From Humibacillus xanthopallidus (GTDB taxonomy: Bacteria > Actinomycetota > Actinomycetes > Actinomycetales > Dermatophilaceae), in contig NZ_VFQF01000002.1 of NCBI RefSeq assembly GCF_006717145.1, forward strand, positions 868,001-932,000: a stretch of DNA of 64,000 nt, written 5' to 3'. Both the position numbers and the translations under genes were made by a program. The notes below the pieces were generated by a model that was not told the origin of the DNA, ran no database searches, and saw only the letters and a program-made list of their open reading frames with translations. Below are positions 35,452 through 45,209 of this stretch, in pieces. Each line of letters starts with the position of its first letter. Within the stretch, counting starts at the first letter, position 1.

Positions 35452-36776
35452 CTAGCCCCCGAGGGCACGTCCTTCCGGCTCCCCTTTGTTGCCAGGGGTG
35501 GCGGAGGCGGTCTTCGGTCGGGAGGTCTTCCGTGTACTCGGAGCCAGATGTAGCGTCGTTTTCGCGGGTCCGGGAAGTGGCTGATCCGAAGTGTCGATAT
35601 GCGGGGGCAGGTCGACCGCGCTGGATTCTTGAGTCGCCCCGCAGTGCCCTCCCGGGCCCGTTCCAGCCGTGTGACCGGCGTCCGCTGCGGCTGCCAGGTG
35701 CGCGCGTTCCGCGTCGGCGACGAGCTGGCGATAGAGCGGGCCGGAGATCCTGCGCTTGAGGCAGCGCAGCGCCTCGAGTTTGGTCTTGCCGTCGGCGAGC
35801 TTGCGCCGGTAGTGCGCGCGGCCGTCGGTGTCGAGGCGGATCTGGCTGATCGCGGCGATGTAGATCATGTGGTTCATCCGGCGGTTCCCCGCCCGGGACA
35901 GACGGTGCCGGTTCTGCTCACTGGAGGAGGCGTCCAACGGTGCGGTGCCGGTCCACGAGGCGAACCGGTTCCGGTCGGGGAACCGGGCGATGTCGCCGAC
36001 ATCGGCGAGGGTGCGAGCGGCGACGACGGGTCCGACACCGCGCAGGTCCATCAGCCGGGAGCCTCTCGCCTTGACCAGGACCTTGAGCTCGGCGGTGGCC
36101 TTCTTCATCTTCGGCTCGACCGCGACCATGTCGGCGAGTTCGTCGGCGGCGAGCCGGCGGCGGGTCTTGCCGGCGATGTCACGGGGGCGCACGGAGGCGA
36201 GAATCGCCTTGGCCTGCAAGGCGGTCAGGTCCTTCTTCCCCGTGCCCGGTACCAGCTCGGCGAGCAGCCGGTGGAGCCGGTGGCCACCGGGTGTCGCGGT
36301 TCGTCAAGCACGATCATGACGCCTCGATTGACGGTCTGGACCCGCAGCCGGGTCAGTTCCTCGCGGCGGTCGGACAGCATCCGCAACGCCTCAAGCTCCC
36401 CGTCGACCTGCAGGACCCGCAGCCCTTCCGTTCGGACGGCGACGACCGCGATGGAATGCGCATCGAGCGCGTCGGTCTTGCGGTTGTGGCCGGTGTCGAA
36501 GAGCCGGACCCGGGCGGCGAGCTTCGCGGGGACGTCCACGACGTGCTCGCCGGCCTCGAGGAGCCGCTGCGCCAGTGGGCGCCCCGCGCCGTTGCTGCCT
36601 TCGACCGCCTAGACCCGCTCCGACCACGAGTTCACGTACGCGCGCATCGCGGTGTACCCGGCATGGTCGGTGCGCAACCTCCCCGACCCGAGCAGCTTCT
36701 CGTGTCGGTCGACGACCTCGATCGTGGCCGACAGCTTGTGCGGATCGACCCCGATGATCACCTTCGTCATGGCCTT
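35452..36776 (-). pseudogene. IS110-family transposase, broken by a stop and a frameshift
   Basis: Reading from ATG 36776 (MTKVIIGVDPHKLSATIEVVD, RuvC-like DEDD first Asp), an in-frame TAG at 36609-36611 interrupts RV-stop-AVEGSNGAGRPLAQRLLEAG. The frame resumes through RLFDTGHNRKTDALDAHSIA, then shifts near 36290 and continues to 35452 with the Tnp_20 helix-hairpin region (LMDLRGVGPVVAARTLADVG) and the serine-containing end FASWTGTAPLDASSSEQ. Two lesions mean it is dead. The ending is near-identical in pattern to the more decayed copy at 39219-39990. Confidence 0.85.
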
Positions 36777-37647
36777 CCTCTTGCACTTCCTCGAACCGGA
36801 TAGGGACGGCGAGGTGGGCAGTGCTGCTACGAGCTGGGCAGACCCCTTTCGAGCCACGCCTCGTCACGGTGCCCGACGGACTGCAGACCGGAAGAGAGCC
36901 ACACCCCAAACGGGGTCGGCAGCCGCGAGAAGAGCCTCCCGCCGGACACCTGGACCGAGTCTGGCCAGACACCGATCCTGACGGCAATCGTCTAGCAGCC
37001 CACAAAGACGCGGCCTCCGGAGTTGGCTGACGTCAGCGGCGAGAACGGAATCGGATACCAGGTCTCATTCCGAAGACCTTCCGGGACAGAGCCGGCGCGT
37101 GTCTACCGCCGTTCGGGTGCCAGTAGCGCCACAGCCACTCGAGAGGGGACGATGTCGTTTGGGGCCACCGGACGTCCAAGACGTGCACCGTCCGCTGAAG
37201 TCTGCCACCCACGATTCGTTCTGGAAGATCGTCCGCGCCAGGACGGTGGTGCTGATGACCCGGAGCCAGGCGACAGGGACATCCAGATCCGCAGCAAGGT
37301 CGACGCCCAGGACCGCGCGGCGATGCCGGGGTTCTAAGAGCTGGTGCCCGAGCGCGGCCTAGCGCTGGCTGCATAGATAGTCGTCGTCCTCCCTGGGCAA
37401 GGCCGCGCCGATGTCGAGGTCGTGCCGGGGAACCCGAATGCTCGCCGGCGGCTGGTAGCCGTTGACGCCGTCGGGGAGGCTGCACAGACCCGCCCTACGC
37501 GTCTCAGGAGGCGGGTTGCACCGCGCACCTCGCCTCCCCAGCGGCCTCACCGGGATCGGTGTACGCGAAAGCACGTATTGATGGGTCTTCACCATGGGGC
37601 GACTCTGGCTGGACAGCACCTACGTGGACGGAGAGGAGGTGTGCGCC
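36777..37647. other. Spacer with degenerate sequence
   Basis: About 870 bp: probable IS110 upstream end to about 37010, then short minus-strand stretches with coding flavour (for example VLGVDLAADLDVPVAWLRVI in one frame near 37200-37330) broken by stops. No intact gene or RNA recognised. Confidence 0.4.
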
Positions 37648-37695
37648 ATGCTCCGAATCCTCAAGCGCCTCGCTCGCTTGGTCAGGTACCCCTGA
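37648..37695 (+). CDS. Possible 15-residue cationic peptide ORF upstream of M50 peptidase
   Basis: ATG 37648 preceded by GGAGAGGAGG (about 7 bp spacing) encodes MLRILKRLARLVRYP and stops. The peptide is strongly basic and amphipathic. It lies 172 bp before a membrane zinc peptidase that has an N-terminal PqqD-like segment, so it could be a leader, signal or toxin peptide. It could equally be chance. No homology is claimed. Confidence 0.3.
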   Translation: MLRILKRLARLVRYP

Positions 37696-37867
37696 TCTCT
37701 CTGTTTAGGGACTTACCTGTTTGAGGTATGGGCGGCAGGCAAACCAGCCGTTGGCCCTATTCACCAGCACGTCAGCTCGCGTTCGGGAGGGCGGGGGCGT
37801 CTGTCAGGCACCCTCGCTTTCCCGATCGCGGGGCGCCTGGGTGCGCCTTAACGAGAGAGAGATCGCA

Positions 37868-39004
37868 GTGGTGACCTTGCATCCTGACGTGACGTGGCGA
37901 GCCAGCAAGCGCGGGCTCGTGCTGGCCTCACCGTCGAGCGGCACGGTGCTGTTCGAACACCCCCGCTCCGCCGCGCTGGTCGACCTGCTCGTGGACGACC
38001 CCACACCGGAAGAGCTGCGCCGAAAGCTGGGGCCACCCTTGCAGGATGACCTTGTCGAGATGCTAGTGCGTGCGGAGATCCTCACCGAGGACCACGCGAA
38101 CGGAACGGCTGTCAGGCAACCTTCCTCAGTGCACGTCACGGCTTCCGGCATCACGTTCCCTGGGATCGCGATGCCTGCGAGATGGTTGGACAGCGTGGCT
38201 GTTCCTCCGCTGACGTCCTGGACCGGACGCCTGACCTCGGCGATGCTCCTTGCGGGCGGTGCTGTCGCCTTGGTCGCGGGGCGACCGAGTTTGCCCGCGT
38301 ACAGCGGTCAGCCAGCCTTGGAAGCCGGTCTGATGTTGCTCATCCTGCTGTTGATGAACGTGGGCCACGAACTCGCCCACGCCACCGCGCTGGTCCACTT
38401 CGGCCGCAAGCCCACCAGAGCGGGCTTCGGCTTCTACTGGGGCGCGCTCTCGTTCTACGTCGACTCGACACCTGCTTTGACCCTGGCGCGAAGGCAGCGG
38501 CTGATCCAAGCGCTGGCTGGGCTCGGCGTCGATGCCGTGGCGCTGGCGGTGTGCGCCATCGGCGCGCAGCTGTCTCCCTCGCCCTTGCTGGCCAGCGTGC
38601 TGTGGCGCGTCGCCGCATTGGGGCTGGTCGGGTGGCTCCTCAACGCTGCCCCGATCCTGGACGTCGACGGCCACTGGGCCCTGGCGGACTGGCTTGACGA
38701 GCCAGACCTCGCCCCGAGGGCCCGGCGCTCCTGCGCGGTCGTTCTGCGTGGAGGCCGCCCTGAGGAGCGGTGGCTCGCAGCGTACGGGGCGTGTTCGCTG
38801 GTCGCCGGCGTGCTCATGATCGCCGCGGCCGCGTACGTTTTCTGGACTTCGACCGGTCCACTCGTGGTCGCGCTGTTCAAGGGGACGCCGGTCGAGATCG
38901 CCCTCGGTCTCTACCTTGTGGTGCCCCTGGCCCTGGGTCTGGTGGCCAGCAGCTTGGGGATGCTCATCGACTTGGCCGTGGCCCCCGAGAGGACGCGCCT
39001 CTAA
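37868..39004 (+). CDS. M50-type membrane zinc metallopeptidase with PqqD-like N-terminal region
   Basis: 378 residues from GTG 37868 (GAGAGAGA upstream; GTG 37871 equally possible). Residues 1-80 (WRASKRGLVLASPSSGTVLFEHPRSAALVDLLVDDPTPEELRRKLG) look like a PqqD/RiPP-recognition fold. A multi-span membrane domain carries HELAH in LMNVGHELAHATALVHFG and the second site NAAPILDVDGHWALADWLDEPD, the classical site-2 protease pair. At least six hydrophobic spans follow that layout. Homologues accompany RiPP, bacteriocin or peptide-processing loci and cleave peptides in the membrane. No transporter or modifying enzyme is adjacent, so it may be an orphan of a lost cluster. Confidence 0.8.
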   Translation: MVTLHPDVTWRASKRGLVLASPSSGTVLFEHPRSAALVDLLVDDPTPEELRRKLGPPLQDDLVEMLVRAEILTEDHANGTAVRQPSSVHVTASGITFPGIAMPARWLDSVAVPPLTSWTGRLTSAMLLAGGAVALVAGRPSLPAYSGQPALEAGLMLLILLLMNVGHELAHATALVHFGRKPTRAGFGFYWGALSFYVDSTPALTLARRQRLIQALAGLGVDAVALAVCAIGAQLSPSPLLASVLWRVAALGLVGWLLNAAPILDVDGHWALADWLDEPDLAPRARRSCAVVLRGGRPEERWLAAYGACSLVAGVLMIAAAAYVFWTSTGPLVVALFKGTPVEIALGLYLVVPLALGLVASSLGMLIDLAVAPERTRL

Positions 39005-39218
39005 GCGCGCCAAGCCGGAGGCTCCCATCAGGCGACCCTGTTGCGGAAACGGAAGGGCCCATCATGTGTGTGGGCAGCCACAGAATCTGCCGAAGAGCTG
39101 TGTACATGGCGTTGGTGTACGACGACACCAGTCAGCGTGTCTCTGCAGGCATGGTGCGGTGGTCACCACCTGAACCTTCGAGTGAACCTACTTCGGGGCG
39201 TCGCGTCGACGCCAGTTG

Positions 39219-39990
39219 TAACGTCACTGTCGCGGGTCCGGGAAGTGGCTGATCCGAAGTGTCGATGTGCGGGGGCAGCTCGATCGCGCTGGATACTTGG
39301 GTCGGCCCGCGGTGCTCTCCCGGGCCCGTTGCAGCCGTTCGACCGGCGTCGGCTGCGGGCGCTAGTTGCGCTCGCTCGGCGTCGGTGACGAGCTGGCGGT
39401 AGAGCGCGTCGGAGATCTTGCGCTTGAGGCAGCGAGCGCTTCGAGCTTCGTCCGGCCGGCGGGGACTTGCGCCCGGTAGTAGGCCCGGCCGGGTGTATGG
39501 AGGCGGATCTGGCCGATCGCGGCGAGTGGATCATGTGGTTCATTCGACGGTTGCCTGCCGGGGACAGCCGGTTTCCGGTCGGCAAACCTAGCGATGTCAC
39601 CGACATCGGCTAGCGTCCGGGCCGCGACGACGGTCCGACACCGCGCAGCTCCATCAACCGCGAGCCTGTCGCCTTGACACTTGACCAGAACCTTGAGCTC
39701 CGTGTTGGCTTCGTCATCTTCGCCTCGACCGCGACCGGGTCCCCCAGCTCCTCGGCGGCGAGCCGGCAGCGGGTCTTGCCCGGCGATGCCGGAGGCCGCA
39801 CGGAGGCGTGGATCGCTTTGGCCCGTAACGCGGTCAGGTCCTTTCTTCGACGTGCCGCACATCAGCACGGACCAGCTCGGCCAGCAGCCGGTGGAGCCGG
39901 TTGAAGGTCTGGACCCGCAGCCGGGTCAGCTCCTCCCGCGCGGTCCGACAGCATCCGGGGCGCCTAGAGTTCGCCGTCCGTCGACCTGCA
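39219..39990 (-). pseudogene. IS110-family transposase, heavily decayed
   Basis: Fragments in three minus-strand frames recover IS110 pieces (ELKVLVKCQGDRL, VVAARTLADVGDIARFADR, GNRRMNHMIH, KLEALAASS). The 3' end 39219-39300 resembles 35548-35630, including GTCCGGGAAGTGGCTGATCC. Many indels. 39005-39218 and 39991-40307 hold nothing I recognise. Confidence 0.75.
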
Positions 39991-40307
39991 GGACCCACAG
40001 CCGCGGGCGAGCGTGACCAATATTGTGGTTAGGAGTGGCCGGCACGGTGATGAGGAGGGGGCGATTGGCTAATGCACTTCACGATTGAAACAAGGTCGCG
40101 GGGCCAGCGGCAGCGCGAGGGAATCTGCGGCCGGCCCTTGGTGTCATCGCTTCAACCCTGGGCTCCGAGCGCTGAACGGCCAATAGTCAGCCTCCTTGCG
40201 CGGGGCGTTGTCTCCAGTATTGGAACTCAGGTGCCGCTGAGTGACCGCGTGGAGCCCGGCGCGGAGACCGGCCCACCAGCTCGAAAGTCCAGGATTGCGA
40301 GGTTCGC

Positions 40308-41108
40308 ATGAATCCGCAGGGCCTTCACTCAGCGCAGTTCGATTCGAGAGATCCGTACAGCCTTGAAGAAATGCTCAATCGGAGAGCGGTTCTCAACGCG
40401 ACGTTGAAGATGCTGTCCCTTGTTATCCGATGTGACACCGTCTCCTGGAACTACGTGGACGCGGTCAGCGGTGCGGTCATCATCGAGGGCATCCCGGCCG
40501 AGCTTTTTGACAACCAGACGGCCCTGTGGCCGTTGGTACTGGAGGTGGGCGACCACCCCATGGTGTTGAGTTACCTGGAGAACCCACTCGATGTCACCCC
40601 CAGGCGGATGAGTGACGTCGTATCCGGGCCGAACCTGGCGAAGACGAGAGCCTACTCCGAAATACTGCACCCGACCGGCAGCCAATTTCAGATGACCGTG
40701 CTAGCGGGGAGAACCTCACCCAGCGGAGGACGCATCTATACCCTTACTCGGGAGGACAGCGACTTCACCGACGAGGAACTGCGTGTTCTCGCGGGCATGC
40801 AGCCGCTCTTGGTAGCACTTGATCCCTTGATCTCGCAGATCAACCCCTCTGTGACTGCTGAGACCGCGGTTCGGGCTCGAACGGGCGACCAGCGGGGCGA
40901 GGCTGCGCTTGAACTCCACCTAAGCGAGCGAGAACTCCAAGTTCTCGCCTTGGTCTCGAAGGGACTCACGGCCGGGGCGTGCGCGCGATCGTTGAGCATT
41001 TCCGAGAAGACCGTTCGAAAACACCTCGAGAATTGCTATAACAAGCTGGGCTGTCATGACCGGCTTGGAGCCGTGGCCCGCGCCAAGGAGTTGGGGCTCT
41101 TACGGTGA
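40308..41108 (+). CDS. LuxR-family transcriptional regulator
   Basis: 266 residues. C-terminal HTH_LuxR at about 202-262: LSERELQVLALVSKGLTAGACARSLSISEKTVRKHLENCYNKLGCHDRLGAVARA. The N-terminal 195 residues form a GAF/PAS-like sensory region (LNATLKMLSLVIRCDTVSWNYVD; FQMTVLAGRTSPSGGRIYTLTRED; FTDEELRVLAGMQPLLVALDPLI) of the autoinducer-like or small-molecule type; the ligand is unknown. Targets may include the downstream oxidase genes, but no operator is recognised. A GCGAGG site lies just upstream of the ATG. Confidence 0.88.
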   Translation: MNPQGLHSAQFDSRDPYSLEEMLNRRAVLNATLKMLSLVIRCDTVSWNYVDAVSGAVIIEGIPAELFDNQTALWPLVLEVGDHPMVLSYLENPLDVTPRRMSDVVSGPNLAKTRAYSEILHPTGSQFQMTVLAGRTSPSGGRIYTLTREDSDFTDEELRVLAGMQPLLVALDPLISQINPSVTAETAVRARTGDQRGEAALELHLSERELQVLALVSKGLTAGACARSLSISEKTVRKHLENCYNKLGCHDRLGAVARAKELGLLR

Positions 41109-41636
41109 GCGTTAGGATGGGGGGGCAGAAAATCCAACTGACCCATCAGGCGATCATGTTTGACATTCGCCATACCCGGTGATGCACCGCAATACCGAAG
41201 GGCCGCGACTGCCCGTCGCCGCGCGTTCGGAACCGCTTCGACCCGTCACCTGATACGGCGGCGTTCCTGCCCCGCACGACGTCCGGTTGGCCCGCGGCCT
41301 CTAACGAAGCCTTGCGTCACTCCGCCGCCAGACGGGCCACGCCGCTAGCCGTGCCGGCCGAGGCGCCTCAGTCTGGAATCGAGAAGCATCGCTCAGGACC
41401 TGCCAATACTGTTTGTCTCGGCCAAAGTAGCCATCGAGGCCATGCCTCGCCCAATCGATGAGGAAGGCCGATGAGTCCCACGGTCCGTCGTCCGGTGTTC
41501 CTGGTGCCCGAGCGTCAGGCTGCCACGGCGATTCACGCGGCGCTGCTGGGCGCTGCATACCGACGCCGTGCTTCTGTGGCGATCCCATGGGGCGATACCG
41601 AGACACCGAATTGCGCTAGAGAGGGGACCGCACTCA
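41109..41636. other. Intergenic region before the pyridoxamine-oxidase-like gene
   Basis: 528 bp with no coding frame I trust on either strand. It may carry the promoter of the next gene; no clear -35/-10 pair stands out. Confidence 0.4.
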
Positions 41637-42170
41637 ATGTCAAGTAGTCGCCGAGAACCGCCTGAGGCGCCGTCCATCGACCATCTGGTCGTGGCCGACT
41701 GGCTGGGCCAGCTGCAGGATGCGTCTTTCGACCGGGCCGGACCGGCGGTGCGCAAGGCCTATCCGCCGCAGCGGCGGATGACCGGCCAGCAACTTGCCTC
41801 GTACCTGCTGCGCCGCACCTACGCGCTGGCGTCCTCAACTCGGCCGGACGGCCGGGCCCACGCAGCCCCGACTCTGTTCTCCGCGTACGCGGAGGCGTTC
41901 TGGCTCCCCACGGTCAAAGACGCCGCCCGGATCGCCCACGTCCGGGCCCACCCCTGGCTGGCGCTGTCCATCCTCGAGGGTGAACACGACACACACGCCG
42001 CCGTGCTCATCGAAGGCCCAGCCGAAGTGCTGACAACCGTGCCGGAGGACCTCCGGCACATCACCGAGCTACGAAACCGCGGCGGCACCATTGCCTGGGC
42101 CGCCTACTGGCTGAGGATCACCCCCCAGCGGCTGTTCAGCTTCGCCGAACACGCCTGGCAGGAAGGGTGA
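41637..42170 (+). CDS. Pyridoxamine 5'-phosphate oxidase-like flavin/F420-binding protein
   Basis: 177 residues from ATG 41637 (AGAGAGGGGA upstream). Split-barrel fold signature: MTGQQLASYLLRRTYALASSTRPDGRAHAAPTLFSAYAEAFWLPTV, then KDAARIAHVRAHPWLALSILEG and HAAVLIEGPAEVL. Such proteins bind FMN, F420 or haem and reduce small molecules; substrate unknown. The C terminus (TIAWAAYWLRITPQRLFSFAEHAWQ) keeps the usual L-x-P-x-R-x-F ending. Stand-alone gene near a LuxR regulator and a FAD oxidoreductase, all on the plus strand. Confidence 0.8.
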   Translation: MSSSRREPPEAPSIDHLVVADWLGQLQDASFDRAGPAVRKAYPPQRRMTGQQLASYLLRRTYALASSTRPDGRAHAAPTLFSAYAEAFWLPTVKDAARIAHVRAHPWLALSILEGEHDTHAAVLIEGPAEVLTTVPEDLRHITELRNRGGTIAWAAYWLRITPQRLFSFAEHAWQEG

Positions 42171-42269
42171 TTCATTCGTGAGCGGTCCCGGTGACACGCC
42201 GGGTGCCGTCAGTCTTCTCTGAACGGCGGACCTGGGTCAAGCCGCCCTCCAGCGAGCCAGGACAGCGGA

Positions 42270-42386
42270 TTAGTAGCCGCTGACCCCGCCGCTGCCGTCT
42301 CCGCTACCGCCGTAGACGATCACGACAACGACAAGCACGACAGCGACTGCAACGAGTACTGCGATTGCCCATCGCTTGGTCAGCAA
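42270..42386 (-). CDS. Possible 38-residue single-span membrane peptide
   Basis: From TTG 42386 (GGAGGGG about 11 bp upstream): a hydrophobic segment WAIAVLVAVAVVLVVVVIVY flanked by TKR and a glycine/serine-rich tail ending GGVSGY. The shape of a small tail-anchored protein. Start and reality are uncertain. Confidence 0.35.
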   Translation of the reverse strand: MLTKRWAIAVLVAVAVVLVVVVIVYGGSGDGSGGVSGY

Positions 42387-42641
42387 CCTGACCCACCCCT
42401 CCTATCGGGCGCCAACCTCTCAGGGTCGGCCCGTAGATCACGACCCACTGCGCCGGTGCACGGTTCAACCGAGGGCCATCACATCGCCCGCCCGACCTCA
42501 GAGCGGGGCTGTCTGGAGGGCCCGTGAACGCCGAGGAAGCTGTGCGTCACTTCACCGCAGCCGGCGCGAGTGCGGACGGCCGGGTGGGGACGTGCAGGCG
42601 GCAACCCATGCGTGTCGGGTAGCCGGTCGTGCTTCACTGTG

Positions 42642-43733
42642 CCTGTGCACGATGACGCGGCCCCCGACTGGGACGTGGTGGTGGTCGGTGGCCGGGTGGC
42701 CGGCGCGCTCACTGCGGCACGGCTCGCCGGCCAGGGCCTGAACATTCTGGTCTTGGACTCGGTCGAGATCACCTCGGGCACGATCTCGACGCACTTCTTC
42801 CGAGGTGACGGGTTGGTGCGAAGCCTGGCCGAGCTAGGCCTTCTGGACGCGGTGCTCGCAACCGGTGCACCGCCGCTACGGGCGCAGCGGTTCTACGCCG
42901 ATGGCGCCGCCCGGGCCCCGCGTGAGGCCGCCCAGGAGCCCGGGGACGCTGGATACTGTCTCTCGGTTCGGCGAGCCGCGCTCGACCCGCTCCTGGCCCG
43001 ATGCGTCGCCGGGATGCCGGGCGTCACATGGCACGGACGTCGTCGGGTCGTCGACCTCATCTGGCAGGGGGATGCCGTTGTCGGCGTACGGGACGTGACA
43101 GGGGCCGAGCACCGCGCACCGCTTGTCGTCGGAGCCGACGGTCGCCGCTCCACCGTCGCCCGGATCGTAGGTTCGCCCGTCGAGCAGTACAGCGACGGCG
43201 CGCGGTTCATGGGATACCTCTATGTCAGCGGGTGGGACTTTCCCGCGGGCGAGCCTGAGGCGGAGTTCTCCGTCCGCGGCAATGAGATCGCGTACGTCTT
43301 CCCCAGCGACGGTGGGACGGCGTGCGTCGCGGCGTCGGTAGCAGCCGGCCGGGCCCCATCCCCGGGGGACGACGGCGAGCGGTGGCTGCGCCAGCGACTT
43401 CGACACCATCCGGCCTTCGGGCCGCGAGCCGAGAGGGCTCGGGTCGTGGGACGACTCGTTCGCGCTCCTGCCACCCCCGACTACATTCGGCAGGGCGCCG
43501 GGCTCGGGTGGGCCCTGGTCGGAGACGCCGGCGCGCACCAGGACCCGTGGAGCGGCTTCGGGATGGACACCGCAGCCCGCCAAGCCGACGCTCTCGCCGC
43601 CGCCATCGCGGTCCACGGCCCCGGTACGGCGGCCATGGCCGAGACCTACCAAGCCGCGCGCGACAGGGTCACCCTGGAGCGGTGGACGTTCACGGTCAAG
43701 ACCTCCGGCGACCTCTCGGTTCTCCTCAGCTGA
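42642..43733 (+). CDS. FAD-dependent oxidoreductase (PHBH/geranylgeranyl-reductase type)
   Basis: 363 residues from GTG 42642; an upstream in-frame ATG (42570) lies in unconvincing sequence. Rossmann FAD-binding WDVVVVGGRVAGALTAARLAGQGLNILVLD at the N terminus, then the DG motif (PLVVGADGRRSTVARIVG) and the GD motif near the C terminus (WALVGDAGAHQDPWSGFGMDTAARQADALA). These bind FAD ribose and pyrophosphate in group A monooxygenases and related reductases. Substrate unknown. Neighbouring LuxR and PNPOx-like genes could form a small oxidative pathway. The signature GDAGxxxDP is intact. Confidence 0.85.
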   Translation, partial: PVHDDAAPDWDVVVVGGRVAGALTAARLAGQGLNILVLDSVEITSGTISTHFFRGDGLVRSLAELGLLDAVLATGAPPLRAQRFYADGAARAPREAAQEPGDAGYCLSVRRAALDPLLARCVAGMPGVTWHGRRRVVDLIWQGDAVVGVRDVTGAEHRAPLVVGADGRRSTVARIVGSPVEQYSDGARFMGYLYVSGWDFPAGEPEAEFSVRGNEIAYVFPSDGGTACVAASVAAGRAPSPGDDGERWLRQRLRHHPAFGPRAERARVVGRLVRAPATPDYIRQGAGLGWALVGDAGAHQDPWSGFGMDTAARQADALAAAIAVHGPGTAAMAETYQAARDRVTLERWTFTVKTSGDLSVLLS

Positions 43734-44088
43734 CAGACGCGTCATTTCACCGCGAGACGACCACTTGACGGCTGCTCCATCTCCCTCCGTGGCCCAGTCG
43801 CTGCGAGACTCGCCGGACCCAGTCGGATCATCAGCTCGTCACCAGATCGGGCGCAGCCGGGGATGTGCTAATCCGAACTTGTCCGGCGGAGCGTGGGGCA
43901 GGATCTCGTCACGGCCACTGCAAACCGTGCGGCCGCGGCGCATCGGCCGGGACGCAGAATACCGGACTGTTCGGGTTCGTACGTCTCGCACCTGGGACCG
44001 CTCCGTTTCCACGTAAGAAGTCAGTCAGGAGACGCCATGACGGATTGCAACTTCAAGGACGAATGAGTACAAGGAGTGGCGGCAACTC
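43734..44088. other. Intergenic stretch
   Basis: 355 bp after the oxidoreductase without a supported gene. Confidence 0.4.
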
Positions 44089-44283
44089 CATGTGGCCCAC
44101 TCTCGGGAGTGGGAGACGGAGCCTGGCCACGTACGACCAGAGACTTTCATGTTCGCGGCAACCGACACCCAAGCAGGTCGGACAGGTTCGGTCATCTTGA
44201 CGACTGCTGAAGCCATCGCGCTTCGCGACTGGTTGACCGAGCACATCAACGAGTCAGCGGTGCACCTGGGATCTTCCAGCTGA
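44089..44283 (+). CDS. Small hypothetical protein
   Basis: 64 residues from GTG 44089; the frame is open for 15 codons upstream. The central part, ETFMFAATDTQAGRTGSVILTTAEAIALRDWLTEHI, has a normal strand-helix pattern and reads like a genuine small protein, but I cannot assign it. No signal or membrane segment. Confidence 0.4.
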   Translation, partial: HVAHSREWETEPGHVRPETFMFAATDTQAGRTGSVILTTAEAIALRDWLTEHINESAVHLGSSS

Positions 44284-44357
44284 GCCCCCTTGTCAGCGCG
44301 CCGTCCATTGGTCTCCGTCGGCCTGCGAGAGTCCGCGCCACTCCGCCGCCTGATGGC

Positions 44358-44752
44358 TCACAGTGGGGAGTCCCAGGTAGAGGACGTGCGCACTCGCATG
44401 GGCCGCTGGTTGTCCAAGTCCACAACGCCAGCACGAGCAAGCAGGGCGGCTATGTAGTTTGCTGTCTGACGAGCAACGTGCCGCTTCAGGTACGAATCCA
44501 GCGTCCCCGGATTGCCTCGCGCACGTCGCGGTTGGCGCCTACCGGCACCCACGTTCCGCCCGGGAGGAAACCGGGGATTCCCTCCAGGCAAGCCCAGGAG
44601 AAGAACGTGGGCGTGCGTTTGGCGCCGAACAACAGAGTCAGTCCGCGCGAGTCGAGTCTCTCCAGGGTGAACCGCGCTTGGCCTGCCGGGGTCTGCAACT
44701 CAACACCTTCCTCGACCGACGAACGAATAGCGCGCTCAACGGGACCTGCCAT
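44358..44752 (-). pseudogene. Hypothetical protein, frameshifted
   Basis: From ATG 44752: MAGPVERAIRSSVEEG ... FTLERLDSRGLTLLFGAKRTPTFFSWACLEGIPGFLPGGTWVPVGANRD. Near 44500-44515 the sense moves to the next frame, continuing PGTLDSYLKRHVARQTANYIAALLARAGVVDLDNQRPMRVRT to 44358. The joined protein of about 130 residues looks like a conserved actinobacterial family I remember without a function. A one-base indel or sequencing error separates the halves. Confidence 0.55.
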
Positions 44753-45047
44753 GCGGTCATGATGTGCCCGGCCCGTGGGCTGGATCAAGAGCCGGCCGCA
44801 GCCGCCTCTCCGGCCATCCCGGACGCTGCGTCGCTTCGCCGCATAGGCCCCTGGCAGCAGATCTGCGGGCGGTCGCTCTGCGGCCACACTTAGTGTCCAG
44901 GGCAACTTGGTTTGCGACCTGCAAGGCTTCAAGCACGAACGTTCATCACAAATCCGTGCGGCAAGGTCACCCCACCCGGATGGAGACCATACGTGCAATC
45001 TGCTGTGCCTGTTGACCCACAAGGGGCACGCGAGGATCATCGAGTCC

Positions 45048-45209
45048 ATGGGGGACGACAGAGTCGCCGGCGAGGGCAAGGGGCCAGAGGGACCTGTCTG
45101 GCAATGCCCGATGTGTAAGGCGAAAGCTACTTCGTCCAGGGCGCCGTTCTGCGACGACGATCAAGTGGCTTATGTCCTCCTCGAGCCTTCGCCGCCAACT
45201 GGCAACTAG
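45048..45209 (+). CDS. Possible 53-residue zinc-ribbon-like protein
   Basis: From ATG 45048: MGDDRVAGEGKGPEGPVWQCPMCKAKATSSRAPFCDDDQ. One CPMC knuckle and a later single Cys; incomplete for a full zinc site. Frame is open upstream to 44907. Weakly supported. Confidence 0.3.
   Translation: MGDDRVAGEGKGPEGPVWQCPMCKAKATSSRAPFCDDDQVAYVLLEPSPPTGN

Noticed and set aside
35548-39300. Shared GTCCGGGAAGTGGCTGATCC sequence at about 35565 and 39236 considered as an att pair
   Set aside because: Explained by the 3' ends of two IS110 remnants.
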